IMG/VR virus record: IMGVR_UViG_3300027754_000314
Location: 1-30,296 of that record
DNA: 30,296 nt
Reading direction: 5' to 3' (one strand)
Origin: a virus
Shown here: positions 16,634 to 25,290 of the stretch, one piece after another
How positions within the stretch are numbered: position 1 is the stretch's first letter
Layout: every line of letters starts with the position of its first letter
Notes under the pieces: model-generated
Databases searched by the model: none
Told to the model about the DNA's origin: nothing
Seen by the model: the letters and a program-made list of their open reading frames with translations, nothing else
Program-made: the position numbers and the translations under genes

Positions 16634-17555
16634 TTTTTGATACGGTAAGAAAACAAGCGAATGCATTAATTTCTTTATCAAGAACCATTGCATCTCTATA
16701 AAGATATTCAGCTATAGTTAATATAGCTTCTCTTTTTTTATTTTCTTTTATATCTGACACGATATCTGCTTCATATAAAAAGTTAAGATAGCTTTTAAGC
16801 AAGCTATTGTAGTCGCCTTGAAACTCTAATTCGTTTTCAATTAAATATTTTCTCATTTCTATAAGTTTGTTCTCTTTTATAAACTTATGAATTTTATTAG
16901 TGATGCCATTCCGGTCTGCATTTTCTTTTATAGCTAATACACCAGTTATGCAATATTTTTGTATAACATTAATAGTTTTACGTATGTCAGGAAAGTTTTC
17001 TTTAATTACTTTAACTAAATTTAACTTTTCAGTGTTAGGTATATCAATATTTTCGCATTTAAGTATATAGCCTATACGGGTAACAACATCACTTATTCCC
17101 GGGTTAAGGTCAAAGCATTGTGCTCTACTTTGAATAGGAGGTATGATCTTATGTTTGTAGTTTGCTGTAAGGATAAAACGAGTGTATGCACTGTATTCCT
17201 CCATGGTATTACGTAAAGCTCTTTGACCATCAATGGTTATACCATCGCACTCATCTAATATGACAATTTTAATATTACCATCGAAGCTTTTAGTCTGCGA
17301 AAAATTATTAACCTTGTTTCTTATCGTATCAATACCGTTTTCATCAGATGCATTGATGTACAAGTACTGACATTTTAAGATATCCTGGACTATAACCTTT
17401 GCAATTGTCGTCTTACCTATGCCAGGTGTTCCTATAAACAGTAAATTAGGAACTTCACCCTTTAAACTACTGAAATAGTTCCTGTTATCTGGAGATAACA
17501 CCATTTCATTTAAAGTTTTTGGTCTATATTTTTCCGTCCAAATACTATTTAACAT
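16623..17555 (-). CDS. sliding-clamp loader ATPase subunit (gp44/RFC small-subunit type)
   Basis: A 310-residue AAA+ protein (T4 gp44 is 319). It opens WTEKYRPKTLNEMV, the RFC signature. Walker A is GTPGIGKTT at 42-50, Walker B is VILDECDGI around 98-106 (DECD box), and the SRC-like motif with the arginine finger is QSRAQ at 142-146. The remainder is helical, as in the collar domain. The complex opens the ring-shaped clamp and loads it on primer-template DNA during phage replication; in T4 the clamp also joins late transcription. Its clamp (gp45) and partner (gp62) genes are not in this window. It lies 1 base after dUTPase and is embedded among tail genes, not beside polymerase genes. Confidence 0.93.
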   Translation of the reverse strand: MLNSIWTEKYRPKTLNEMVLSPDNRNYFSSLKGEVPNLLFIGTPGIGKTTIAKVIVQDILKCQYLYINASDENGIDTIRNKVNNFSQTKSFDGNIKIVILDECDGITIDGQRALRNTMEEYSAYTRFILTANYKHKIIPPIQSRAQCFDLNPGISDVVTRIGYILKCENIDIPNTEKLNLVKVIKENFPDIRKTINVIQKYCITGVLAIKENADRNGITNKIHKFIKENKLIEMRKYLIENELEFQGDYNSLLKSYLNFLYEADIVSDIKENKKREAILTIAEYLYRDAMVLDKEINAFACFLTVSKIIS

Positions 17556-17556
17556 A

Positions 17557-18066
17557 TTAAAATTGTGTAACTGTTCCGTCTATAGTCAATTCACTAGGAA
17601 GTAATTTATCAGATGAGCCAAATCCTTTCTCACCTCTTTGAGATTCAGTTGCTCCTGTCGACCAATGAACGTTAGCTTGAATAAGTGGGTGTATAACTAA
17701 CTGGGCCACCTTATCACCCGGTGCAAATGTCTGTGGTTCAGTTCCGAAATTATATAATTTGATACCCATATCGCCTCTATAACCATTATCGACAATTCCA
17801 CTGTGAGGAAATATATGCTTCTTAAAGCCTACCCCTGATCTACCTTCAATTTTAATCCAATACCCTGGTGTGATATGTGCTAATTTAAGACCGACAGGAA
17901 CTACAGCCCAACTTTTTGGTGGGACTACAGTTTCTTCAACTGCAGTTACATCTAAACCAGTATCACCGGTAAATGGATCTGAATGGTTGCTCTGAGGCAA
18001 CACAGCTTTAGGATGCGTTAAAATGAATTTGATATCAATAGGAAACATATATTCATGATTATACAT
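17557..18066 (-). CDS. dut: dUTP diphosphatase (dUTPase)
   Basis: A 169-residue trimeric-type dUTPase with all five motifs: DTGLDV at 35-40, GRSGVG at 75-80, GIVDNGYRGD at 90-99 (catalytic Asp and Tyr), GDKVAQLV at 117-124, and the P-loop-like RGEKGFGSS at 144-152. It hydrolyses dUTP to dUMP and pyrophosphate, keeping uracil out of phage DNA and supplying dTMP synthesis. A second ATG seven codons in (18048, MFPIDIKF) is an equally plausible start. The gene abuts the clamp loader, giving a two-gene replication unit inside the tail cluster. No TAAATA box precedes it, so it may use an earlier-class promoter. The start region is divergent from the + gene at 18109. Confidence 0.96.
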   Translation of the reverse strand: MYNHEYMFPIDIKFILTHPKAVLPQSNHSDPFTGDTGLDVTAVEETVVPPKSWAVVPVGLKLAHITPGYWIKIEGRSGVGFKKHIFPHSGIVDNGYRGDMGIKLYNFGTEPQTFAPGDKVAQLVIHPLIQANVHWSTGATESQRGEKGFGSSDKLLPSELTIDGTVTQF

Positions 18067-18108
18067 ATGGAGCTCTTTAAATCAAGGAACTATATCATAA
18101 GTATTTTA

Positions 18109-18567
18109 ATGGCTGATGATAATACCATTAATACTGCAGTTAATCAATTAGTTGATCAATTGCAAAATAATACAATGAATCTTAAAAAGAAAGAAGATTC
18201 AGAATTGCCTTTAGATCAAGAAAATTTAGAAAAATTCTTATTACAGTATTCAGGAAAATTAATTAAAGGTAGTGTTGAGTTTGTTGACGATTTAAAGGCT
18301 TATGTGCAATCTGCTCCGTCACCAGAAGATATAACAGCCATGGCTAGTTTAGTGAGTTCTTCTGCTGCAGCAATCGAAACTCTAAATAAAATATTAATAG
18401 CTAATAAAAATAATGCAACTAAAGTTAATATTAAAACAATGGATATCGAATCGAAGAAACAGTTACAACAGATTGATGTCGATGGTAAATTGCTGATGAA
18501 TAGAGAAGTATTATTAAAACAATTGATAGACAATTCGAAGGTTATAGACTTGCCAATTAATCTTTAA
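18109..18567 (+). CDS. helical phage protein, possible small terminase (gp16-like)
   Basis: A 152-residue, strongly helical acidic/amphipathic protein (MADDNTINTAVNQLVDQLQN...). The centre, SPEDITAMASLVSSSAAAIETLNK, followed by a Lys/Asn-rich stretch, has the organisation of T4-like small terminase gp16 (about 160 residues, central coiled-coil that oligomerises into rings on DNA). This match is by pattern and length only. The longer in-frame ATGs at 18055 and 18067 overlap or abut the dUTPase start; the ATG at 18109 has a one-mismatch box (TAAGTA, 5 bases away) like other genes here. Large terminase is not in the window, so context does not settle it. Confidence 0.6.
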   Translation: MADDNTINTAVNQLVDQLQNNTMNLKKKEDSELPLDQENLEKFLLQYSGKLIKGSVEFVDDLKAYVQSAPSPEDITAMASLVSSSAAAIETLNKILIANKNNATKVNIKTMDIESKKQLQQIDVDGKLLMNREVLLKQLIDNSKVIDLPINL

Positions 18568-18606
18568 CTTTATATATAAAAGTTATAGCTTCTAACAATT
18601 GTCATC

Positions 18607-19617
18607 TTAGGGTGTGGTTACTTTAAAGTCATTAGCATTAAGCTGCAGCTCTTTCTTCGGATTCGGGGCATCTACTTTTACTTGTAACCATTGAATATCG
18701 GGAGTTAAAGCTTCTAACGTACTTTGTCTAGCAACATTTAAAGCATTCTTCGAAGCATCAACTTTTAATTGTAACCCTTCCATATCAGTTATAGTGTATT
18801 TATAAAATATAGATTTGTCATCTATATTACCACTTTTTGGGTTAATAAGTTTAAAAAATAATATAAAACTACTTATACTTCCAAGAATAGTTAATAATGT
18901 GGTGAGTAATGATAATTGATACACTTGCACTCTATTATAATAAATTATATCTGTTACTAGATTTGTACCGTGTGATGTTTTAGCTGTAAGGTTATTAACG
19001 GGATTAATATTAACGCCAAGAACCTTTACTGTAGGTTGCAATCCGCGTAAATTTCTCTTTAAAAGCGGGTTAGTGTAATAACTAAACATTATAGATGTCG
19101 ATAACTCATTATTTGAAAGTTTTGTATACCCAGTTGCAGGCATATTTGTAGGGTTAAAATACTGTGAACTGTATATATCATAGTATGGGTTAACATTGCA
19201 ATCCATGACTGACACTTTATCTGAAAGAAAACCTATATCATCGGAAAAGTTAGTAAAATAAACGTTGTTTGAAATCTCAGCATCAATCTTTTCTTTATAT
19301 TCTTTTGAGAAGGATTGATATTTTTCTATAAAATTTAATTTAAAGATATCATCCATAGGTTTAACTCCTATAGGTACACCTTCCTTAGAGTAATCAGTTA
19401 CTATAAACTTTGTTTCATTAAGGATGTTAAATAATTGGCCTGTTGATTTAATTGGATCTTCAGAAACTTTGCTTTTATTAAAAAGTATGTTCTGTTGTAA
19501 TTCAGCAGTATATGAATCTATAGCAGTCAGTATGTTTGTACTGTTATTATAAAAGTTTATACTAGTAGCTTGTACAAGCCCTATATATTCAGGTAATAAA
19601 GTTACGTTATTGCTCAT
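18607..19617 (-). CDS. hypothetical protein with one membrane segment
   Basis: A 336-residue protein, not recognised. Residues 1-225 look like a folded, mixed domain (GYTKLSNNELSTSIMFSYYT; LKRNLRGLQPTVKVLGVNIN). Residues about 228-252 form a strongly hydrophobic helix (LSLLTTLLTILGSISSFILF), predicted as a transmembrane segment. The C-terminus is amphipathic, ending in LQLNANDFKVTTP. It overlaps the end of the hub gene by 4 bases (ATGA), so it is translated with baseplate genes. A GAGG lies about 8 bases before the ATG, one of the few Shine-Dalgarno-like matches in the window. A membrane helix in a late tail operon suggests a membrane-docked assembly factor or a tail-tip part that enters the host membrane; neither is shown. 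Confidence 0.6.
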   Translation of the reverse strand: MSNNVTLLPEYIGLVQATSINFYNNSTNILTAIDSYTAELQQNILFNKSKVSEDPIKSTGQLFNILNETKFIVTDYSKEGVPIGVKPMDDIFKLNFIEKYQSFSKEYKEKIDAEISNNVYFTNFSDDIGFLSDKVSVMDCNVNPYYDIYSSQYFNPTNMPATGYTKLSNNELSTSIMFSYYTNPLLKRNLRGLQPTVKVLGVNINPVNNLTAKTSHGTNLVTDIIYYNRVQVYQLSLLTTLLTILGSISSFILFFKLINPKSGNIDDKSIFYKYTITDMEGLQLKVDASKNALNVARQSTLEALTPDIQWLQVKVDAPNPKKELQLNANDFKVTTP

Positions 19618-21188
19618 ACTATATCCTCGTTATTTTTCAAATCTGTAAAACTATATGTTTTTATAGCTACAATTTTATTGTAATAGTTATTATCGTTAAC
19701 AAATATATGGTTAACTGATATTATGAAGTATATTCCTAGGAATTTATCGTCAAAATCATTTTCTACATAAGACCCGGAACGGTCAATTGAAATAAACTTA
19801 CCTGCATGTCTATGCAACCCACCTTGAACAGTCATTTCGATACCTAAATTTAATTTTAATGCATTTTTTAATACTGTGTTGCGACCAACTGCAAGCTTTA
19901 TAAAATCGTTATCGTCATTGTAAATTGTAAACACGTTGTTATAATTTAAATTTGTTTTTTGTGTATTGTTTAATATAAAATTAGGCGACGGTGCATTTTT
20001 ACCTTTCATAGGAGCTACAAATATATTATCAAATGATTTTTTTATGTTTTCGATATCACCATCCACCCCATTTATATGAAACATTTTAGTTTTACAGTCA
20101 TATGAGTGCACTAAGTTAGTTTTAATAGTGTCTTGATACAACTGACCAGGAGGGTTAAAAAACTTAATGTCTATAATATCGCTAAGTTCGCCAAATTCTA
20201 ACGCAACTGCAGGTTTTTTCATACTATTTTGTATAACACCAGATACATCTTTTGTGCCGCCTTGTAAAGTAAAGTTTTCTAAATAATACTTACCGCCGGA
20301 ATCGTTTGTTTTGTTAAAACTATTTTTAAATATATTGCTTGCACTTATTAACTCGTATTCACCAGTATACTGGTTCTTATTTAGAAAGGCAAAATCTTTA
20401 TAAGCATTATCGCTTACATGCAATGAGTACATATATGATATATCATCAATAGCAGTATAGTTAGCTGGAGATGAATAAAATAACTTACTGGCACCGTCTT
20501 CAAAATCCGGGGTTACTGCAACACCATTGATAACTTCTGTTTTTATAACTGATTTATCTTGCAATACTGTTTGTAAAATAGATTTTATTATTTTACCGGT
20601 AGTTGCTTCGCGTTCAGAATTTGTTAAATTAGCTATATCACTTTTACCTTCTAATAGAGATGTAGTTGAAAAGAATGTATTGCGCTCACTTAATATCTGA
20701 TAATCAAAATCTTCTATAGTGTATCTTTTTACAACTGAGTTTTCATTTGAAGTGTCTATTTCATCAGATATTACAAACATTAACTGCAATCCGTATACCT
20801 CATAATAAGAATCTGACATCATATTATAATCGCCTTCAGTGACGCCTTTATCAACAGGTAATATTGATAATAGTAATATGTCTCTTGCATCACCTCTTGT
20901 TCTATAACCTCTTAATAAACTTTTATTTGAAAATTCAGATAACGTTGGGTCAGTTTTAAATCTTTCAATCACGTTATCTTTATTATCAATAACTACATGC
21001 CCTTTAAAAAAAGGATTATATACATTATCTTCAATATCTAATTCTAGTATTGCACTTTTTTGTAAATTAATAGTTAAACTTTTAGGATTTATTAATGTTG
21101 CTCTAAAAATATAATTTTTATCACTTATTAAATTAACAAAGCTAGATATGTCATTCCGGACATATGAAAAAATACTGGTATTTCTCAT
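19614..21188 (-). CDS. baseplate hub protein, gp27-like
   Basis: A 524-residue protein (T4 gp27 is 391). The N-terminal AILELDIEDNVYNPFFKGHVVIDN and the later MTVQGGLHRHAGKFISIDRS plus LGIYFIISVNHIFVNDNNYY followed by a YxNKIVAIKTYSF strand are the kind of tube-fold segments seen in gp27/VgrG-type hub proteins, where the last part reads 'G.YlI..V.H.f.....Y.n.i...R'. Such hubs form the trimeric centre of the baseplate that adapts the sixfold tube to the threefold spike. The gene lies between gp53-like and the membrane-anchored unknown with overlapping ends on both sides. Assignment rests on motif style and context; no spike or lysozyme domain is fused to it. Confidence 0.55.
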   Translation of the reverse strand: MRNTSIFSYVRNDISSFVNLISDKNYIFRATLINPKSLTINLQKSAILELDIEDNVYNPFFKGHVVIDNKDNVIERFKTDPTLSEFSNKSLLRGYRTRGDARDILLLSILPVDKGVTEGDYNMMSDSYYEVYGLQLMFVISDEIDTSNENSVVKRYTIEDFDYQILSERNTFFSTTSLLEGKSDIANLTNSEREATTGKIIKSILQTVLQDKSVIKTEVINGVAVTPDFEDGASKLFYSSPANYTAIDDISYMYSLHVSDNAYKDFAFLNKNQYTGEYELISASNIFKNSFNKTNDSGGKYYLENFTLQGGTKDVSGVIQNSMKKPAVALEFGELSDIIDIKFFNPPGQLYQDTIKTNLVHSYDCKTKMFHINGVDGDIENIKKSFDNIFVAPMKGKNAPSPNFILNNTQKTNLNYNNVFTIYNDDNDFIKLAVGRNTVLKNALKLNLGIEMTVQGGLHRHAGKFISIDRSGSYVENDFDDKFLGIYFIISVNHIFVNDNNYYNKIVAIKTYSFTDLKNNEDIV

Positions 21189-21553
21189 TGCAGTTGCTGT
21201 TTAATACTGTCTAAAATAGTTTTAAGGTAAACTTTTTTTACTACCTTTAAAAGCTTACCACTATTATTAGTTGCAAATGGGTTAGAAATATTATTTATTA
21301 AACATATAAGCCACCATAAATGAGTAGTGCCATACATCTGAAAACTTAATGTAGTAAATGGTACATTATTATTCATTTGGACTGTATAAAATATTTCACT
21401 ATTTATATCCTTAGGAATTTTAACCGTTTTTAAAATATTATAATACAAATAGTTATTATCTGCTGTCTCGAACACTTTAAATATATTTTCATACCTATAT
21501 AATTCTAAATCAGGTAATTCATTTACATACTGTTGATATTTTCCTGGGTTCAT
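21185..21553 (-). CDS. baseplate wedge protein gp53-like
   Basis: A 122-residue protein. The segment FTTLSFQMYGTTHLWWLICLINNISNPFA at residues about 69-98 is the gp53/LysM-like hallmark (YGxxxLWWLIxxxNNIxNPF). In T4, gp53 links neighbouring wedges around the hub; T4 gp53 is 196 residues, so this is a short form retaining the core. It starts 1 base after the gp48-like gene and overlaps the hub gene by 4 bases, so the three are almost certainly co-translated from the box upstream of gp48-like. Confidence 0.82.
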   Translation of the reverse strand: MNPGKYQQYVNELPDLELYRYENIFKVFETADNNYLYYNILKTVKIPKDINSEIFYTVQMNNNVPFTTLSFQMYGTTHLWWLICLINNISNPFATNNSGKLLKVVKKVYLKTILDSIKQQLQ

Positions 21554-21554
21554 A

Positions 21555-22850
21555 TTAGTTTACAGTTACTTTGCTTCCTAAGCTCGCATACATAAAATTT
21601 CTTGATTCTTCATTCAATGCAGTAAACGTCATATTTACTTCATATGCATCAGGTATTATAGTATCTATACTTTGATTAGTGGTGCTGGCCGGCACGTGTA
21701 TTTTCATTAATCTTCTACTGCCTCTAAAATTAACACTCATATTTGTTAAACATGCATATGGCATATATGCAACCCCTGGGATAAAAACTTCATATATTAC
21801 AGGTAAATCTATAATTGACCTGCTATATCTACCCGGTTTATTTTGATATATTAATCCAAATATTAATTGCCAGTTTCTAGGTATGTCACTTACGTTTCTT
21901 GTGTTTAATAATGGAAAAGATACACTAACACTTCTACCAGCGCCTGACATATTAAACGTTTTAGATTTTTCTATATACACTCCAGGTTGGAAAGCACCTT
22001 GTAAACTTGCTAAGCTGCCTGCAACTGAACTTGCTAAACCTGCAATACCATTTAAAAAATTGCCACTGTCCCCTTCACCGTAACTTACACTAGCTTCTAT
22101 ATAAGGGTCGCTAAAATACGGTAATTTATAATTAAACCCTGTAAACTCAGTTGCGTATAAATTATCGTATGGTGATAACGTTGAGTTAAATTTGCTAGGT
22201 TTATCGAAATTATTTTCAACAAAATTTCCAACCGCTTGAGCTGATTTTTTTAATTGAGTTAGGGTATCAGATACTGTAGGATTAGATGCTATATTTGCAA
22301 CTGCTTGGCTTGCTAAGTCTGGTACCGCTCCAAAATTATTCTGGAGTAATGGCGATGTTATTATAGGATTAAAAAAATCTTTAATTTTACCTACAACTCC
22401 TTGGACCGGGCTGGAGTTAATAATGGCATTCGTTGGTGGGGTAACAGTGTTTGATATTGCATTAAACCCTGCTTTAACAGTTTCTGCACCGGCAAATACT
22501 GAATTAGCTATATTAGATATATTACTATTTGCAATTATTCTTTTTTCAGTTATAAAAACTGCTGGAACGTCTTCTCTAGATGTTGCAGGGCTTACTGTCC
22601 ATGGAAAATCTGTAACAACATCTATATAATCTGTTGTGCTTGCACCTGTATATGTTTTTGTTATGATAACATTTAAAGCGCTTTCTACTGCTTTAGCTAC
22701 ATCGGTCGTTAAATTTATCCCGCTTCGCTCATGACCGAAAGAAATACTACCTTGCCCGGATTCTCTAATTAATACAGGTAATGGCTCGTTTATCTTTTTT
22801 ACAAGATTCCAGAGAGGCTTTGTTTCAGTAATTTTAGTTATGGCAGCCAT
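21555..22850 (-). CDS. putative baseplate tail-tube cap (gp48-like)
   Basis: A 431-residue protein (T4 gp48 is 364). The N-terminal half is Ala/Asn-rich, low complexity and probably flexible. The C-terminal 130 residues carry a tube-like fold pattern: SVSVSFPLLNT, WQLIFGLIYQNKPGRYSR, LPVIYEVFIPGVAYMPYACL, LTNMSVNFRGSRR, and DAYEVNMTFTALNEESRNF. 'Pxayvt-nmsVnf...iPdAyevtmtftaL.eesr' matches the tube-cap/initiator proteins that sit on the hub and nucleate the tail tube. It is the first gene of a unit running gp53-like, hub, membrane protein, and follows the tape measure gene, as gp48 follows gp29 in T4. Confidence 0.5.
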   Translation of the reverse strand: MAAITKITETKPLWNLVKKINEPLPVLIRESGQGSISFGHERSGINLTTDVAKAVESALNVIITKTYTGASTTDYIDVVTDFPWTVSPATSREDVPAVFITEKRIIANSNISNIANSVFAGAETVKAGFNAISNTVTPPTNAIINSSPVQGVVGKIKDFFNPIITSPLLQNNFGAVPDLASQAVANIASNPTVSDTLTQLKKSAQAVGNFVENNFDKPSKFNSTLSPYDNLYATEFTGFNYKLPYFSDPYIEASVSYGEGDSGNFLNGIAGLASSVAGSLASLQGAFQPGVYIEKSKTFNMSGAGRSVSVSFPLLNTRNVSDIPRNWQLIFGLIYQNKPGRYSRSIIDLPVIYEVFIPGVAYMPYACLTNMSVNFRGSRRLMKIHVPASTTNQSIDTIIPDAYEVNMTFTALNEESRNFMYASLGSKVTVN

Positions 22851-22862
22851 ATATCTATATTA

Positions 22863-22868
22863 TATTTA
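22863..22868 (-). promoter_or_regulatory. TAAATA box upstream of gp48-like unit
   Basis: Minus-strand GTTAAATA, 12 bases before the ATG ending at 22850, the longest spacing among the twelve boxes. It lies in the 21-base gap after the tape measure gene. Confidence 0.4.
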
Positions 22869-22871
22869 ACA

Positions 22872-24560
22872 TTACGCTATCGAACCCATCCCAGCGTTAC
22901 TGTACTGTATAGCTCTTAAATATGAACTGTTGTCATAAGATTGTGTTGAGGTTTTATTAGGTATGCTTACATTTCTAGGTGCAGTAGCGCCTTGCTCTAA
23001 ATTATTTTTTATATCGGTTAATAATTTATTATTTTTAAATAACTCAAGAAGTTGTTTAGTTAATAATTCCCCGTGCAAGTTTGAAATGCTAGTTAATGTA
23101 TCATTATTATTTTTAGACACCTTTAAATTTTCATTAAAAAATTTATCCATAGGCCCACCGCCTTTCATAGCATATAATGTATCCTCTTTGTGCGGTTGTA
23201 TAACTTTACCACCGGTAGTTATGACCGCGTCTTCTGTTTTAATATCTATTTCAGGTTCATTGGATTCTTGGTCAGTAGCTTCTGCTTGAGTATCAAATTC
23301 TGTTTCTTTCTTTTTATAAATTTTATTGTATAGATATTTACCTACTTCACCTTTTGTTTCACCCATTGCTTGTCCTAATAATTTCCCTACTTGTCTCCCG
23401 GCTAAATCCCCTAATATACCACCACCTATAGCTCCAAGAGCATTACCTGCAACTGGTACAACTGATCCTAATATGCCACCTATAGTTGCTCCTCCGGCAG
23501 ACCCTAACATACCGCCTAAACCTTCTGATATTCTACCACCAATATCGTCATACAGCATTTGTTCTGTATACTTTTGCGGGTCAGACATATGCTTACTAAT
23601 TAACTCTTGTATATCACTATTAGTAAAAAAACCTTCTATTAATGGGCCAATTAAAGGTACTCTTTTTAATATTTTTGCAAATAATTTACCCCCAAGTTTT
23701 ACCCCTCCTAATTTGCTCGTAATTGATGCGAGCAATTTTGCTTTACTAACAACGGCTTTAGCTACATTTTTGATTCCACTCGCTGCACGTCCAGCTACAT
23801 TTTTGCCAGCGTCCACTGCACTCCCAACCACAGTTTTACCAGCGTTTAAAACTGTGGTTGCTGCTTTAGGAACAGCATTTTTAACAGAAGTAATGAGACT
23901 GCCTGCCTTTGCAGCTAATTTACTACCTAATGCCTTTCCTCCTTCGATGACATTAGTTGATAATTTTAAAAGACCTTTACCCATCTTTGAGAAAAAACTA
24001 CCTATCGATTTGCCAACTTTACTATTCTTAATACCTTCCCAAGCTTTTTTACTCATTTCCATTAATTTTACACCCCCAGCTTTTAATTTATCAAAACCCC
24101 AAATTGTAAATTTTTTCAAATAATTATATCCACCCTTAATACCATTCCATAAGCCTGCTAACCCGTTTTTAATTAACCCTAATGAACTTGTTATTAGACC
24201 GCCAAGTTTTTCTGATATCCATTTTTTAATCATATCTTTAAACCCGGCTATACCTGTACTTGCTAACCCAATCATACTCATTAGCCAGTCAAATATACCA
24301 TTACCTTTCTTTTCTTTTTTATCTACTGCCGCATTGCTTTCGCCACTCTTTACCCCAAACTTTGTACCTAACTGTTTAATAGCTTTATCACCAAAACTTT
24401 CAACTTCAACTTGATCTACTTTAGCTACAACATCTTCAGGTTTATTAGTAATAGCTTTGTTATTAATACTTCCCTTTTCAATATCCTCTAATCTTTTAAC
24501 GAGCTTACTGTTTACTTTAGTAAAAAGGATTAATACGTCAGCCAGGGTGTCGTTCGCCAT
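22872..24560 (-). CDS. tail tape measure protein (gp29 position)
   Basis: A 562-residue Lys/Gly/Ala-rich protein, close in size to T4 gp29 (590), so a tail length near that of T4 (about 100 nm) is expected if the same rule holds. It has an N-terminal helix (LILFTKVNSKLVKRLEDIEK), hydrophobic segments near residues 90-110, a long stretch of KxGxxLxxKA-type helices, and a glycine-zipper region around 345-400 (GGMLGSAGGATIGGILGS; GAIGGGILGDLAGRQVGKLL) of the kind that can insert in membranes at DNA delivery. The gene lies between two putative tail assembly/hub genes and the tube cap gene, the standard location. It has its own TAAATA box 5 bases upstream. Identification is from composition, size and position. 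Confidence 0.8.
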   Translation of the reverse strand: MANDTLADVLILFTKVNSKLVKRLEDIEKGSINNKAITNKPEDVVAKVDQVEVESFGDKAIKQLGTKFGVKSGESNAAVDKKEKKGNGIFDWLMSMIGLASTGIAGFKDMIKKWISEKLGGLITSSLGLIKNGLAGLWNGIKGGYNYLKKFTIWGFDKLKAGGVKLMEMSKKAWEGIKNSKVGKSIGSFFSKMGKGLLKLSTNVIEGGKALGSKLAAKAGSLITSVKNAVPKAATTVLNAGKTVVGSAVDAGKNVAGRAASGIKNVAKAVVSKAKLLASITSKLGGVKLGGKLFAKILKRVPLIGPLIEGFFTNSDIQELISKHMSDPQKYTEQMLYDDIGGRISEGLGGMLGSAGGATIGGILGSVVPVAGNALGAIGGGILGDLAGRQVGKLLGQAMGETKGEVGKYLYNKIYKKKETEFDTQAEATDQESNEPEIDIKTEDAVITTGGKVIQPHKEDTLYAMKGGGPMDKFFNENLKVSKNNNDTLTSISNLHGELLTKQLLELFKNNKLLTDIKNNLEQGATAPRNVSIPNKTSTQSYDNSSYLRAIQYSNAGMGSIA

Positions 24561-24565
24561 CTAAT

Positions 24566-24571
24566 TATTTA
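24566..24571 (-). promoter_or_regulatory. TAAATA box upstream of tape measure gene
   Basis: Minus-strand GATAAATA (24566-24573), 5 bases before the ATG ending at 24560. It touches the end of the upstream gene. Confidence 0.55.
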
Positions 24572-24573
24572 TC

Positions 24574-25287
24574 TCAAAGGATAAATAACTCAGGGCCTAT
24601 ATCTATTTGTTTATCTTCAAACTTAACAAACTCTTGTTCTATGTCTCTAATTTGCGTTATATACTCAAATATTTCGTTAAAATGCTTTGATTCTATTGAT
24701 TCTATAATAGTAAATTTGTTTTTTAATGATTGGGTGTTAAAATCAATTACCGTATCGGTATCGTTGAGGATTGTAAGTTTATTAATGAATTTACTCAGTT
24801 CATTAACCATCATTTTACCTAATAGCTGCTTTTCATCTTTAAAATTGTTAATTAGATAAAGATTGCTCTTATAATCTGCTGTTATACTAGGTACACTAAT
24901 ATCAAATACAAACTTATCAGATTTAACAGTTTTATTTAGAACCGGTAAGACTATAGATCTATTTTTAATCAACAATGTAGGTAGGTCTACCCCTTCATAT
25001 GTTTTGTTTATACTGGATCTAAATGATAATACAATATTAATTCTATCTATTACCGTTATACCTTTTATATCTGTAACTGTTAAAGTATTAATAAGTTCGT
25101 AAATAGTATTAAAAAATTCAACTATACCAAAACTATTAACTGTAACTTTATCCATTATACCTTTTTGTTGTAGTAATGTAATTGGCTTAAAATCAATATC
25201 TTTCTGTTGAGTGGGTACGTAGATGGATGTTAATTGTTCAGTCTTCTTTAACTGGTTTAAAATTTCATTTACAGATAATTCACTCAT
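24574..25287 (-). CDS. putative baseplate hub/tape-measure-associated protein, gp26-like
   Basis: A 237-residue protein. The N-terminus, SIYVPTQQKDIDFKPITLLQQKGIM near residues 21-45, follows the pattern of the T4 gp26-type baseplate proteins ('lPs.gk.i.fkpltvkqqk.ll'), and the C-terminal FEDKQIDIGPELFIL is a short strand tail. T4 gp26 (208 residues) helps hub assembly and is not clearly a lasting virion part. The gene starts 3 bases after the 265-residue gene and is immediately upstream of the tape measure, which also fits a tape-measure chaperone role. No catalytic motif. Family call is moderate; co-transcription with the two upstream genes is well supported by spacing. Confidence 0.55.
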   Translation of the reverse strand: MSELSVNEILNQLKKTEQLTSIYVPTQQKDIDFKPITLLQQKGIMDKVTVNSFGIVEFFNTIYELINTLTVTDIKGITVIDRINIVLSFRSSINKTYEGVDLPTLLIKNRSIVLPVLNKTVKSDKFVFDISVPSITADYKSNLYLINNFKDEKQLLGKMMVNELSKFINKLTILNDTDTVIDFNTQSLKNKFTIIESIESKHFNEIFEYITQIRDIEQEFVKFEDKQIDIGPELFIL

Positions 25288-25290
25288 ATC

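Noticed and set aside
18566-18584. AACTTT...AAAGTT palindrome between convergent genes as a terminator
   Set aside because: Only 6 AT-rich pairs and no T-run on either side; too weak in such AT-rich DNA.
22963-24123. Long open frames on the + strand opposite the tape measure gene
   Set aside because: No box or start context, biased composition (Pro/Leu-rich antisense of Gly/Lys-rich coding), and a well-supported gene on the other strand.
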